A stretch of 64,000 bases of DNA from Ruminococcus_C callidus (GCF_049562855.1 NZ_CP186925.1:2666001-2730000), one strand, 5' to 3'. Positions 17,733 to 26,540 are shown, counted from the stretch's first letter. The notes: a model not told the origin generated them from the letters alone. Numbers and translations are program-made.

Positions 17733-18056
17733 AAAAGCCCCTTCCATACAGATATTTTCATCTGTACAAAAGAGACGAAGATCCATTTTTCTCCGTGGTA
17801 CCACTCTTTTTGACGCAGCGTGTGCGTCCACTCATCACATCTGACAATGTGTACTCTGCTAACGGAGAGTATCCGGCACAGCCTACTGATACGGGACAAT
17901 GCCCGTCTGTTCCGCCTGCGGCTCGGGGACCAGTTATCCTGAACGCCCTGCTGTCGGCTCACACCAGCCGCCGACTCTCTGCGATGCAGAATGCGTTCTC
18001 TTTTCTTCCCGTCAAAGCCTTTTTCATGATACACCAGCAATCCCATTGCTGTGAAT
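17733..18056 (-). promoter_or_regulatory. T-box leader of leuA, leucine (CUG) specifier
   Basis: Minus-strand leader of about 320 nt. Stem I shows GGGAAGA, GCAGAGAG and GGCTGGTGTGAGCC, the canonical distal bulge/loop motifs. The specifier loop reads AUAA-CUG-GUCCCC-GAGC, which aligns with the B. subtilis glyQS arrangement and puts a leucine codon (CUG, 17931-17933) at the specifier. The T-box AGAGTGGTACCACG lies near 17793-17806. A 17-bp terminator helix with GU pairs, followed by seven U, ends at about 17733. Uncharged tRNA-Leu should therefore allow readthrough into leuA. Confidence 0.88.
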
Positions 18057-18062
18057 ATCTTC

Positions 18063-18091
18063 AGTATAGCAGTTTTCGCCTTGTTTGTCAA
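18063..18091 (-). promoter_or_regulatory. Sigma-A promoter of the leuA T-box transcript
   Basis: TTGACA (18086-18091) and TATACT (18063-18068) on the minus strand are 17 bases apart, just upstream of stem I of the T-box. Confidence 0.82.
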
Positions 18092-18202
18092 GCATTTTTG
18101 CGAAAATTCTTTGGATTTCACGAAAGACGCTGAATATTTCTGTTTTACAGTGCTGTATATTGAACAAATTGTATCCAAAATGTAAAAACAAAAGACAGAC
18201 AC

Positions 18203-18231
18203 TTGCATTTGCGAAAACATAGTGCTATACT
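18203..18231 (+). promoter_or_regulatory. Sigma-A promoter of the ilvB leader transcript
   Basis: TTGCAT (18203-18208) and TATACT (18226-18231), spacing 17. It points towards the leader peptide and ilvB, and is back to back with the leuA promoter 110 bases away. Confidence 0.78.
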
Positions 18232-18314
18232 AGACACATACGAACAGCAATGGCGGTGAATATCGCCGTCCGGCGGCGGAGTCGTAAAGTCTTTCGGAAA
18301 GGGAGTATCCTCAC

Positions 18315-18470
18315 ATGTACAGTGACATGATGTGCCGGCTGGCAGCACGAGTGATGATCGTGGAACTAGACGCTCGAGTCATTTTGACCCGAAGCGGAAT
18401 TTGTGCTGTACAGACCGTGGTTCCAAAGACAAATGCGAACGGCTGTTTTTCCGCCGCAACGCTTGCATGA
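18315..18470 (+). CDS. Putative branched-chain amino-acid leader peptide of the ilv operon
   Basis: 51 codons starting at ATG 18315 with GGGAG 9 bases upstream and ending at TGA 18468-18470, 8 bases before an intrinsic terminator. The region VMIVELDARVIL has seven Val/Ile/Leu in twelve codons, as expected for a ribosome-stalling control peptide. A segment CGGCTGT (18440-18446) can pair with ACAGCCG (18492-18498), competing with the terminator stem. This fits transcription attenuation of ilvBN by branched-chain aminoacyl-tRNA supply. The peptide is inferred from sequence only; it is not a T-box. Confidence 0.62.
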   Translation: MYSDMMCRLAARVMIVELDARVILTRSGICAVQTVVPKTNANGCFSAATLA

Positions 18471-18478
18471 AGATTGGA

Positions 18479-18511
18479 AGCTTTCGGTATGACAGCCGAA
18501 GGCTTTTTTTA
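18479..18511 (+). terminator. Attenuator terminator upstream of ilvB
   Basis: Stem AGCTTTCGG / CCGAAGGCT followed by a run of T (18504-18511). It ends the leader transcript about 200 bases before ilvB. The remaining 18512-18707 stretch holds only the ilvB ribosome site that I can identify. Confidence 0.78.
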
Positions 18512-18707
18512 TAGGACACCGCAAAATGTCTTGCTGTACAGCCGCCTGCGTGCCTGTACTTCTTTCATAGAAAGCGTGCCGCATCTGCCGGCATATCGCT
18601 TCGGGTCTATACCAATCGTATTTTTGCTAACAGAATCAGCAATTCTTCTCAAATATCGGAGCTTTTGCCCAAACGGAAAAGTTTCCCAGTAAAAAGGTGA
18701 AAAACAA

Positions 18708-20381
18708 ATGAAATTGAAAGGTGCACAAATCATCGTAGAAACCCTGATCGAACAGGGTGCTTCTACGGTATTCGGCTATCCGGGCGGACAGGTCATCGAC
18801 ATCTACGATGCCCTCTATCTGGCACAGGACCGGATCCATCACATCATCACAGCCCATGAACAGGGTGCCGCACACGCAGCAGACGGTTATGCACGTGCCA
18901 CCGGCAAGGTCGGCGTTGTCATCGCCACCTCCGGTCCGGGTGCCACCAATCTGGTCACCGGTATCGCCACTGCATATCTGGACTCTGTGCCGCTGGTAGC
19001 GATCACCGGCAACGTGCCGAACTCTCTGATCGGACGGGACAGCTTTCAGGAAGTGGACATCACCGGCGTGACCATGCCGATCACCAAGCACAACTTCCTG
19101 GTAAAGCGTGTGGAAGATCTGGCAGATACCATTCGGGAGGCATTCCGCATTGCCAAGTCCGGCAGACCGGGACCGGTTCTGGTGGACGTTCCCAAGGACG
19201 TACAGAACGCCCTGTATGAGTACACTGCACAGAAGCCGGTGGAAAAAGATCCGGTTCCGGCAGTCAACGACAGCGAGATCGAAAAAGCAATCGAAATGAT
19301 TCTGGCTGCCGAAAAGCCGTACATCTACATCGGCGGCGGTGCAATTACCGACGATGCCGGTGCGGAAGTTCTGGCTCTGGCAGAAAAGATCGACGCACCG
19401 ATCGGCTGCACCATGATGGGCATTTCCGCAGTACCGTCCTCCAATCCCCGCTGGCTGGGCATGGAGGGTATGCATGGACACTATGCCTCCTCCATTGCAC
19501 AGAATGAAGCAGACCTGATCATCACAGCAGGCTGCCGCTTCAGCGACAGAGGCACCGGCAACACTGCAAAGTATGCCAGAAATGCCAAGATCATTCACAT
19601 GGACATCGATGCTTCTGAGCTCTGCAAGAACATTCCGGTAGAACTGGGCATGACCGGTTCCATGAAGGAGATCCTGCAAAAGCTGGCGGAAAAACTGCCG
19701 CAGCAGACTCACGCCGACTGGATGGCACGTGTGGCTGAATTACAGGAAAAGACCAGAGAACTGGAAGCACAGAATCCGGACGAACTGACACCGTTCACTG
19801 CCATCGATGCACTGGCAGAAGCGGCAGACAACGAAACGATCGTTGCCACAGACGTTGGACAGCATCAGATGTGGGTGGCTCAGCACTATCCGTTTGAAAC
19901 ACCCCGTACCTTTATTTCCAGCGGCGGTCTGGGCACCATGGGCTTTGGTCTGGGTGCTGCGATCGGTGCCGCAACTGCAACCGGCAAAAAGACCATTCTG
20001 GTCACCGGCGACGGCAGCTTCGGCATGAACCTGAACGAACTGGCTACCGCAGTCACCAACCAGACACCGGTCGTTGTATTCATCATGAACAACGGCGTGC
20101 TGGGCATGGTTCGGCAGTGGCAGACCCTGTTCTTCGACAAGCACTATTCCAACACCACGCTGGAACGCAAGACCGACTTCGTCAAACTGGCAGAAGCATT
20201 CGGCATGCCGGGCTATCGTGCCATGAATATGGCAGAACTGAAAGAAGTCCTGCCCAAGGCGTTTGCCGAAAAGGGACCGGTTCTGGTAGATTGTGCGATC
20301 GACTGTGACGCATTCGTTCTTCCCATGCTGCCGCCGGGCGGCTGCATCGATGATATTATCGTCGATATTTCTGCAATGTAA
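18708..20381 (+). CDS. ilvB: Acetolactate synthase, large (catalytic) subunit
   Basis: 557 residues. Condenses two pyruvates to 2-acetolactate, or pyruvate with 2-oxobutyrate, using thiamine diphosphate. Seen: the activating Glu51 in TAHEQGAAHAADGYAR, the TPP/Mg motif GDGSFGMNLNELATAVTNQTPVVVFIMNN near residue 440, and the conserved VYGYPGG-like FGYPGGQVIDIYDAL start. FAD-domain sequences GRDSFQEVDITG and TKHNFLVK identify an anabolic enzyme. AAAGGTG precedes the ATG. The small subunit follows 14 bases downstream. Expression is probably set by the leader peptide and attenuator upstream. Confidence 0.97.
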   Translation: MKLKGAQIIVETLIEQGASTVFGYPGGQVIDIYDALYLAQDRIHHIITAHEQGAAHAADGYARATGKVGVVIATSGPGATNLVTGIATAYLDSVPLVAITGNVPNSLIGRDSFQEVDITGVTMPITKHNFLVKRVEDLADTIREAFRIAKSGRPGPVLVDVPKDVQNALYEYTAQKPVEKDPVPAVNDSEIEKAIEMILAAEKPYIYIGGGAITDDAGAEVLALAEKIDAPIGCTMMGISAVPSSNPRWLGMEGMHGHYASSIAQNEADLIITAGCRFSDRGTGNTAKYARNAKIIHMDIDASELCKNIPVELGMTGSMKEILQKLAEKLPQQTHADWMARVAELQEKTRELEAQNPDELTPFTAIDALAEAADNETIVATDVGQHQMWVAQHYPFETPRTFISSGGLGTMGFGLGAAIGAATATGKKTILVTGDGSFGMNLNELATAVTNQTPVVVFIMNNGVLGMVRQWQTLFFDKHYSNTTLERKTDFVKLAEAFGMPGYRAMNMAELKEVLPKAFAEKGPVLVDCAIDCDAFVLPMLPPGGCIDDIIVDISAM

Positions 20382-20395
20382 AGGGGTGTGTCATC

Positions 20396-20902
20396 ATGGA
20401 TCGAATCGAACGCTTTGTTATTTCCGTCCTCGTTGCAAACCATTCCGGTGTGCTGTCCCGCGTTTCGGGCATGTTCACCAGACGAGGCTTTAATATTGAT
20501 ACCCTGACAGTCGGAGAAACCGAATCACCGGAATTCTCCCGCATCACCATTTCCACCCACTGTGACCCCGGTATCTGTAACCAGATCGTCAAGCAGCTGG
20601 AAAAGATGTATGATGTCAAGACCGTCAAGGTCATGGAACAGGATCAGACAGTGGTCCGCGAGCTGCTGCTCATCAAGATCAACAATGTGGCAGACAAGCG
20701 TCAGGATATTATGTCTGTGGTCGATGTCTTCCGTGCGAAGATCACCGACTATTCTCCGGAGGCACTGGTCATCGAAATTCGCGGCGAGTCCTCTAAGATC
20801 AACGCTTTTATTGAGCTGCTGGAACCCTACGGCATCATGGAAATGTGCCGCACCGGTCTGGTCGCTCTTGAAAGAGGCGGCTCATGCCTGAAAGATGCGT
20901 GA
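20396..20902 (+). CDS. ilvN: Acetolactate synthase, small (regulatory) subunit
   Basis: 168 residues, the usual length. The N-terminal ACT domain is clear (RFVISVLVANHSGVLSRVSGMFTRRGFNIDTLTVG), with the GVL loop that binds valine. A second, C-terminal half follows (RDIMSVVDVFRAKI and GESSKINAFIELLEPYGIMEM). It activates IlvB and confers valine feedback inhibition. ATG 20396 has AAAGGGG upstream. The 109-base gap to ilvC contains a small hairpin (TCGGAAA/TTTCCGA) and the ilvC ribosome site but no clear promoter, so cotranscription is likely. Confidence 0.95.
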   Translation: MDRIERFVISVLVANHSGVLSRVSGMFTRRGFNIDTLTVGETESPEFSRITISTHCDPGICNQIVKQLEKMYDVKTVKVMEQDQTVVRELLLIKINNVADKRQDIMSVVDVFRAKITDYSPEALVIEIRGESSKINAFIELLEPYGIMEMCRTGLVALERGGSCLKDA

Positions 20903-21011
20903 GCAGTCGTATATAAATGGATCAGCAGACTGCACGGATGCTCCGGCGGTACTGCGTCGGAAATGAAAAATCGTTTCCGAAACCCAAATTTATTCAAAGG
21001 AGTCTTTCACA

Positions 21012-22046
21012 ATGGATCATGTTGCAAAGGTATTTTATCAGGAAGACTGTGACTTGTCGCTGCTGTATGGCAAGACTATCGCTGTTATCGGCTACGGCAG
21101 TCAGGGTCACGCACACGCACTGAATGCCAAGGAATCTCTGGGCGATAAGGCCAGAGTAATCATCGGTCTGTACAAGGGCAGCAAGTCCTGGGCAAAGGCT
21201 GAGGCACAGGGCTTCGAAGTATTCACCGCAGCAGAAGCTGCAAAGCAGGCTGACATCATCATGATTCTGATCAATGATGAAAAGCAGGCAGCAATGTACA
21301 AGAAGGACATTGCACCGAATCTGGAACCGGGCAATATGCTGATGTTCGCTCACGGCTTTGCAATCCACTTCGGTCAGATCATTCCGCCGGCAGACGTTGA
21401 CGTTACCATGATCGCTCCGAAGGGACCAGGTCACACCGTTCGTTCGGAATATCTGGCAGGCAAGGGCGTTCCGTGCCTCGTTGCTGTACAGCAGGACGCA
21501 ACCGGCAAGGCTCAGGATCTGGCACTGGCTTATGGTCTGGCTATCGGCGGTGCAAGAGCCGGCGTTCTGGAAACCACATTCCGTACCGAAACAGAAACCG
21601 ACCTGTTCGGTGAACAGGCTGTTCTGTGCGGCGGCGTTTGTGCCCTGATGCAGGCTGGTTTCGAAACTCTGTGCGAAGCTGGTTATGACCCGAGAAACGC
21701 TTACTTCGAATGCATTCACGAGATGAAGCTGATCGTAGACCTGATCTACCAGAGCGGTTTTGCAGGCATGCGTTACTCCATCTCCAACACTGCGGAATAC
21801 GGCGACTACATCACCGGTCCGAAGCTGATCACCGAGGAAACCAAGAAGACCATGAAGCAGATCCTGAAGAACATTCAGGACGGTTCCTTCGCAAAGGAAT
21901 TCCTGCTGGATATGAGCGAAGCAGGCGGTCAGGCACACTTCCGTGCTATGCGTAAGCTGGCTGCTGAGCATCCGTCTGAAAAGGTCGGCGAAGAGATCCG
22001 TAAGCTGTACAGCTGGAACGGTGAAGACAAGCTGATCAACAACTAA
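21012..22046 (+). CDS. ilvC: Ketol-acid reductoisomerase, class I
   Basis: 344 residues. Converts acetolactate to 2,3-dihydroxyisovalerate with NADPH and Mg2+. The Rossmann loop is GYGSQGHAHALN; Mg ligands appear in the helical C-terminal domain (LFGEQAVLCGG with Asp/Glu, and FECIHEMKLIVDL). The sequence MRYSISNTAEYGDY is the substrate-binding segment. AAAGGAG precedes the ATG at 21012. It is followed by a strong terminator, so ilvD-leuCD may be a separate or readthrough unit. Confidence 0.97.
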   Translation: MDHVAKVFYQEDCDLSLLYGKTIAVIGYGSQGHAHALNAKESLGDKARVIIGLYKGSKSWAKAEAQGFEVFTAAEAAKQADIIMILINDEKQAAMYKKDIAPNLEPGNMLMFAHGFAIHFGQIIPPADVDVTMIAPKGPGHTVRSEYLAGKGVPCLVAVQQDATGKAQDLALAYGLAIGGARAGVLETTFRTETETDLFGEQAVLCGGVCALMQAGFETLCEAGYDPRNAYFECIHEMKLIVDLIYQSGFAGMRYSISNTAEYGDYITGPKLITEETKKTMKQILKNIQDGSFAKEFLLDMSEAGGQAHFRAMRKLAAEHPSEKVGEEIRKLYSWNGEDKLINN

Positions 22047-22116
22047 TCAGTACATTTGCTACAGCAATCCCCCATTTCTGAATCGATGGGATACGCAGGG
22101 ATAAAACCATAACGCA

Positions 22117-22156
22117 GAAACTGCTTTCCTGACGCAATATCAGGAAAGCAGTTTTT
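22117..22156. terminator. Terminator after ilvC
   Basis: AAACTGCTTTCCTGA and TCAGGAAAGCAGTTTTT form a 15-bp stem with a 7-base loop and T run. Confidence 0.85.
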
Positions 22157-22223
22157 GGATACACAGCAAATCCATTGTGACACACGGAAAAGTATTTTTC
22201 CGAAATTATATGAGGTGAAAAAA

Positions 22224-23891
22224 ATGAACGGTAATTTTTACTGTGAGGGTGTCGATAAGGCACCCCAGCGTTCCCTGTTCCACGCACTGGGAATGACCAA
22301 GGAAGAAATGGAACGTCCGCTGGTCGGCATTGTTTCTTCTTATAATGAGATCGTACCGGGACACATGAACATCGACAAAATCGTGGAAGCTGTCAAGCTG
22401 GGCGTTGCCATGGCTGGCGGTACACCGGTAGTATTTCCGGCAATTGCAGTCTGTGACGGTATCGCCATGGGACACAAGGGCATGAAATATTCTCTGGTGA
22501 CCCGTGACCTGATCGCCGACTCCACCGAGTGCATGGCTCTGGCACATCACTTTGATGCACTGGTCATGATCCCGAACTGTGACAAGAATGTCCCCGGTCT
22601 GCTGATGGCTGCCGCAAGAGTGAACGTGCCGACTGTCTTTGTCAGCGGCGGTCCGATGCTTGCCGGTCACGTCAAGGGCAAGAAAACCAGTCTGTCCAGC
22701 ATGTTTGAAGCTGTCGGCTCTTACGCTGCCGGCAAGTTCACTCTGGAGGACGTGGAAGAATTCGAGAACAACGCCTGCCCCACCTGCGGTTCCTGCTCCG
22801 GCATGTACACCGCAAACTCTATGAACTGCCTGACTGAAGTGCTGGGCATGGGACTCAGAGGCAACGGCACCATTCCGGCAGTATATTCTGAACGTATCAA
22901 GCTGGCAAAACAGGCTGGTATGGCAGTTATGGATATGTACCGGAAGAATATCCGTCCCCGCGACATCATGACCGCAGACGCTTTTGAAAACGCACTGACC
23001 GCAGATATGGCACTGGGCTGTTCCACCAACAGCATGCTGCACCTGCCGGCAATTGCCAACGAATGCGGCATCAAGATCGATCTGGACATGGTCAACCAGA
23101 TCAGTGCACGCACTCCGAACATCTGCCACCTTGCTCCGGCAGGTCACGCATACATGGAAGACCTGAACGAAGCCGGCGGCATCTATGCCGTTCTGAACGA
23201 ACTGACCAAGAAGAATCTGCTCCACACCGATGTGATGACTGTCACCGGCAAGACCATGGCAGAGAACATCAAGGGATGTATCAACAAGAACACCGACATC
23301 ATTCGCCCGATCGATCAGCCGTACAGCGAAACCGGCGGTATTGCTGTCCTCAAGGGCAATCTGGCTCCGAATCGCTGCGTTGTAAAGCGGAGTGCCGTTG
23401 CAAAGGAAATGCTGGTACACAAGGGACCGGCAAAGGTATTCAACAGCGAAGAAGAAGCTATTGCAGCGATCACCGGCGGCAAGATCGTCAAGGGTGATGT
23501 CGTTGTGATCCGGTACGAGGGACCTGCAGGCGGTCCGGGCATGCGGGAAATGCTCTCCCCGACTTCTGCAATCGCCGGCATGGGACTGGACAAGGACGTT
23601 GCCCTCATCACAGACGGCCGCTTCTCCGGTGCGACCCGCGGTGCAGCGATCGGTCACGTTTCTCCGGAAGCAGTCAACGGCGGTACTATTGCCTATGTAC
23701 AGGACGGCGACATCATCTCCATTGACATTCCGAACCACAGCATTCAGCTGGAAGTTTCCGACGAGGAACTGGCAGAACGGAAAAAGACCACCAAGATTCT
23801 GGTCAAGGAAAACCTCACCGGCTATCTGAAGCGGTATTCCAAGATGGTTTCCTCTGCGGATCAGGGTGCGATCATCAACCGCATGGACTAA
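22224..23891 (+). CDS. ilvD: Dihydroxy-acid dehydratase
   Basis: 555 residues. Dehydrates 2,3-dihydroxyisovalerate and 2,3-dihydroxy-3-methylvalerate to 2-oxoacids using an Fe-S cluster and Mg2+. Cluster cysteines are visible in IPNCDKNVPG and NACPTCGSCSGMYTANSMNC; the C-terminal GRFSGATRGAAIGHVSPEA is the substrate motif. The ATG at 22224 follows GAGGTG; an upstream in-frame ATG lacks a ribosome site. leuC begins 25 bases after the stop. No consensus promoter is evident in the 67 bases between the ilvC terminator and the start. Confidence 0.96.
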   Translation: MNGNFYCEGVDKAPQRSLFHALGMTKEEMERPLVGIVSSYNEIVPGHMNIDKIVEAVKLGVAMAGGTPVVFPAIAVCDGIAMGHKGMKYSLVTRDLIADSTECMALAHHFDALVMIPNCDKNVPGLLMAAARVNVPTVFVSGGPMLAGHVKGKKTSLSSMFEAVGSYAAGKFTLEDVEEFENNACPTCGSCSGMYTANSMNCLTEVLGMGLRGNGTIPAVYSERIKLAKQAGMAVMDMYRKNIRPRDIMTADAFENALTADMALGCSTNSMLHLPAIANECGIKIDLDMVNQISARTPNICHLAPAGHAYMEDLNEAGGIYAVLNELTKKNLLHTDVMTVTGKTMAENIKGCINKNTDIIRPIDQPYSETGGIAVLKGNLAPNRCVVKRSAVAKEMLVHKGPAKVFNSEEEAIAAITGGKIVKGDVVVIRYEGPAGGPGMREMLSPTSAIAGMGLDKDVALITDGRFSGATRGAAIGHVSPEAVNGGTIAYVQDGDIISIDIPNHSIQLEVSDEELAERKKTTKILVKENLTGYLKRYSKMVSSADQGAIINRMD

Positions 23892-23916
23892 ATCAAACAA
23901 AGGAGGAACTTCCCCT

Positions 23917-25179
23917 ATGGGTATGACAATGACACAAAAGATCCTTGCTGCACACGCCGGCTTGGATTCTGTCGAAGCCGGTCAGCTGATCCTGGTCAAT
24001 CTGGATCGGGTACTGGGCAACGACATCACTTCCCCCGTTGCAATTCGGGAATTCAACAAGCTGAACAAGGACAACGTTTTCGATAAGGACAAGGTGACCA
24101 TGGTCATGGATCACTTTGCCCCGAACAAGGACATCAAGGCTGCCACACAGTGTAAAATGTGCCGCGATTTCTGCGGCGAAAAGGAGATCACCCACTTCTA
24201 TGACGTTGGTCAAATGGGTATCGAACATGCCCTGCTGCCGGAAAAAGGACTGGTCGTTTCCGGTGACGTTGTTATCGGTGCAGACTCTCACACCTGCACA
24301 TACGGTGCACTGGGTGCATTTTCTACCGGTGTCGGCTCTACCGATATGGCATGCGGCATGGCGATCGGCAAGGCTTGGTTCAAGGTGCCGTCTGCTATCA
24401 AGTTTGTTCTCAAGGGCAAGCTGAACCCGTACATCTCCGGCAAGGACGTGATCCTGCACATCATTGGCAAGATCGGCGTAGACGGTGCTCTGTACCGCTC
24501 TATGGAATTCACTGGCGAGGGCGTGGCTTCTCTGTCTATGAGCGACCGTCTGACCATGACCAACATGGCAATCGAAGCCGGTGCCAAGAACGGTATCTTC
24601 GAGGTTGACGATCAGACACTGGCATTCGTGGCAGAGCACAGCGACCGCAAGCCGGTTGTCTATAAGGCTGACGAAGATGCCGTTTACGATGAAGTTATCG
24701 AAATCGACCTGTCTGAGATCAAGTCCACCGTGGCATTCCCGCACCTGCCGGGCAACACCCGCACCATTGACGAAGTGGGCGAGGTGAAGATCGATCAGGT
24801 TGTCATTGGCTCCTGCACCAACGGTTTCTACAAGGACATCGAAGAAGCTGCTTCTATTATCCGCGGCAAAAAGGTGGCAAAGAACGTCCGTGCCATTATC
24901 ATTCCGGCAACACAGGCAATTTACCTGAAGGCTATGGAAAACGGTCTGCTGAAGGATTTCATCGAGGCTGGCTGCGTAGTATCTACCCCGACCTGCGGCC
25001 CGTGTCTGGGCGGACACATGGGCATTCTGGCTGCCGGTGAACGTGCAGTTTCCACCACAAACCGGAACTTCGTAGGCAGAATGGGTCACCCGGAATCTGA
25101 AGTATATCTGGCAAGTCCGGCGGTTGCAGCAGCAAGTGCCATTGCCGGCAAGATCGTTTCCCCGAAGGAGGTACTGTAA
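23917..25179 (+). CDS. leuC: 3-isopropylmalate dehydratase, large subunit (HACN/archaeal type)
   Basis: 420 residues, the short single-length form. With LeuD it isomerises 2-isopropylmalate to 3-isopropylmalate. The [4Fe-4S] cysteines are in VIGSCTNGFYKDIEEA and in TPTCGPCLGGHMG (C-x2-C); NRNFVGRMGHPESEVYLASPAVAAASA is the substrate-binding end. AAAGGAGG lies 7 bases before ATG 23917. LeuD starts 2 bases after the stop. Confidence 0.96.
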   Translation: MGMTMTQKILAAHAGLDSVEAGQLILVNLDRVLGNDITSPVAIREFNKLNKDNVFDKDKVTMVMDHFAPNKDIKAATQCKMCRDFCGEKEITHFYDVGQMGIEHALLPEKGLVVSGDVVIGADSHTCTYGALGAFSTGVGSTDMACGMAIGKAWFKVPSAIKFVLKGKLNPYISGKDVILHIIGKIGVDGALYRSMEFTGEGVASLSMSDRLTMTNMAIEAGAKNGIFEVDDQTLAFVAEHSDRKPVVYKADEDAVYDEVIEIDLSEIKSTVAFPHLPGNTRTIDEVGEVKIDQVVIGSCTNGFYKDIEEAASIIRGKKVAKNVRAIIIPATQAIYLKAMENGLLKDFIEAGCVVSTPTCGPCLGGHMGILAAGERAVSTTNRNFVGRMGHPESEVYLASPAVAAASAIAGKIVSPKEVL

Positions 25180-25181
25180 TC

Positions 25182-25676
25182 ATGCAACTGAACGGAACTG
25201 TCATCAAATACGGCGACAACGTGGACACGGACGTTATCATTCCGGCACGTTATCTGAACACCATTGACAAGAAGGAACTGGCTTCTCACTGCATGGAAGA
25301 TCTGGATACCACCTTCACCAGCCGCGTGAAGCCGGGCGACATCATGGTCGGCGGCGAAAACTTCGGCTGCGGTTCTTCCCGTGAGCATGCCCCGATTGCA
25401 ATCAAGGAAAGCGGCATTGCTCTGGTCATTGCCAAGAGCTTTGCCCGCATCTTCTACCGGAACTCTATCAACATCGGTCTGGCGATCGTGGAGTGTCCGG
25501 AGGCTGTAGACGCTATCAGCGAGGGCGACACGGTGGAAGCAGATCTGGACAACGGCATCATTCGCGATGTCACCACCGGCAAGGAATTCCATGTGGCACC
25601 GTTTCCGGAATTTATCCAGACCATTATCGCAAACGGCGGTCTGATCGAGTCGATCAAAAAGGGTGCTGTGAAGTAA
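25182..25676 (+). CDS. leuD: 3-isopropylmalate dehydratase, small subunit
   Basis: 164 residues, matching the compact HACN small subunit. Seen: IKYGDNVDTDVIIPARYL at the start and the swivelling-domain motif GGENFGCGSSREHAPIAIKESGI. It is closely coupled to leuC and followed by a terminator. In many relatives leuB comes next; here a 3.3-kb opposite-strand gene array intervenes. Confidence 0.96.
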   Translation: MQLNGTVIKYGDNVDTDVIIPARYLNTIDKKELASHCMEDLDTTFTSRVKPGDIMVGGENFGCGSSREHAPIAIKESGIALVIAKSFARIFYRNSINIGLAIVECPEAVDAISEGDTVEADLDNGIIRDVTTGKEFHVAPFPEFIQTIIANGGLIESIKKGAVK

Positions 25677-25703
25677 GCGGTTCTCTGAAACCCTATGATA
25701 TAC

Positions 25704-25745
25704 AAAAAGCTGTTGTACCATTTGTTTGGTACAACAGCTTTTTTG
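25704..25745. terminator. Bidirectional terminator after leuD
   Basis: AAAAAGCTGTTGTACCA pairs perfectly with TGGTACAACAGCTTTTT around a 7-base loop. It ends ilvD-leuCD and also faces the last gene of the opposite-strand array. Confidence 0.88.
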
Positions 25746-25751
25746 TTGTCT

Positions 25752-25764
25752 GAAAACTGGAATT
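25752..25764 (-). repeat. Terminal fragment of the array repeat (R0)
   Basis: GAAAACTGGAATT matches the end of the ~115-bp repeat that borders each stop codon in the array. It marks the distal edge of the array. Confidence 0.6.
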
Positions 25765-26198
25765 TATGCTTGCTTTTTAGAATTTCTGATATATATTGCG
25801 GATGTTATAACAACCATTAGAATAAGAATATGCAAAATAGAATGATAAACATCTGGTATATATCTTCCATCAATTTCAAGCCACTTTATAGCCCCTGAAA
25901 AACACTTTATCTTACCTTCAAGTGAACCCATTATCCCTTTACCAAAAATAGTATACCATTCGTGGCATAAGAATTGAACTACAAACCATATTGATGTCCA
26001 TACCGCAACAGCCCATTTTCCGAATTTTTCCTTAAATATAAATAATATTATAGTTACTAAATAAATAAGAAAAAATATTCCATCATCTTTATATGAGCGT
26101 GCGACTAAATAAGTATTTCTGAAATAAATACCTGTCATATCAAGAAAAAACCAGAACAGAAGCAATATTTGAGGTATTATACAATATCTTTTCTTCAT
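25764..26198 (-). CDS. Small integral membrane protein, array gene 6
   Basis: 144 residues, very AT-rich. Four probable membrane helices: IPQILLLFWFFLDMTGIYF, GIFFLIYLVTIILFIF, WAVAVWTSIWFVVQFLCH, and HSILHILILMVVITSAIYI. No recognised domain. The gene follows repeat R1, which supplies its promoter, with AGGTGG before the ATG. It is the last gene of the array and ends in the leuD terminator. Confidence 0.7.
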   Translation of the reverse strand: MKKRYCIIPQILLLFWFFLDMTGIYFRNTYLVARSYKDDGIFFLIYLVTIILFIFKEKFGKWAVAVWTSIWFVVQFLCHEWYTIFGKGIMGSLEGKIKCFSGAIKWLEIDGRYIPDVYHSILHILILMVVITSAIYIRNSKKQA

Positions 26199-26212
26199 TA
26201 TTTACCACCTAA

Positions 26213-26325
26213 ATTCCGATTTACCGCATTTCCATTATACCACACAGCCCCAACGCAGTCAATCCGCCACAAATTTCACCGGCACAGTGCCCGCTATGTG
26301 TTCTTCTCATGTGGAAAAACTAGAA
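26213..26325 (-). repeat. Promoter-bearing array repeat R1
   Basis: One of six ~115-bp near-identical repeats, each directly upstream of a minus-strand gene. In gene orientation it runs from AAATTCC-like sequence at the previous stop codon to CGGAATTT before the next ribosome site. It contains TTGACT (26257-26262) and TATAAT (26234-26239) spaced by 17. The sequence is an imperfect palindrome: AAATTCC/GGAATTT, CCACA/TGTGG and AACGCA/TGCGTT arms nest in register, with a GGCAC/GTGCC hairpin at the centre. Confidence 0.85.
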
Positions 26326-26330
26326 GTTGT

Positions 26331-26522
26331 CTATTTCTCCTCTTCATCAATACCTAGTTCATCGTGTATTTGTTCTTCTTCAATATCTTCGGTAGTGACT
26401 TTTCCTGTAATATCCCTATAGGCTTCTTTTATTCCATTTCTGACAGCCCATTTAACTATAAAATATAATGCAAGTAAAACGATTAGTGCTGTGCCAAAAC
26501 TAATTCCTAGTTCTTCAAACAT
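26331..26522 (-). CDS. Small single-span membrane protein, array gene 5
   Basis: 63 residues. One N-terminal membrane helix (SFGTALIVLLALYFIVKWAV) followed by an acidic cytoplasmic tail (TEDIEEEQIHDELGIDEEEK). GGAGG lies about 7 bases before the ATG. Preceded by repeat R2. It resembles no family I know; such short anchor-plus-acidic-tail proteins are common in accessory modules. Confidence 0.65.
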   Translation of the reverse strand: MFEELGISFGTALIVLLALYFIVKWAVRNGIKEAYRDITGKVTTEDIEEEQIHDELGIDEEEK

Positions 26523-26540
26523 TTCATTACCTCCGTCAAA

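Noticed and set aside
18240..18480. T-box or ppGpp/guanidine (ykkC-type) riboswitch before ilvB
   Set aside because: No GGTGG-ACC T-box core and no ykkC consensus segments can be found; a leader peptide explains the region better, though a structured RNA cannot be fully excluded.
22206..23900. Long minus-strand frame opposite ilvD, and similar ones opposite leuC, leuB, ilvA and glyA
   Set aside because: These mirror the codon bias of highly expressed plus-strand genes; the translations are Cys/His/Val-rich without domains or ribosome sites.
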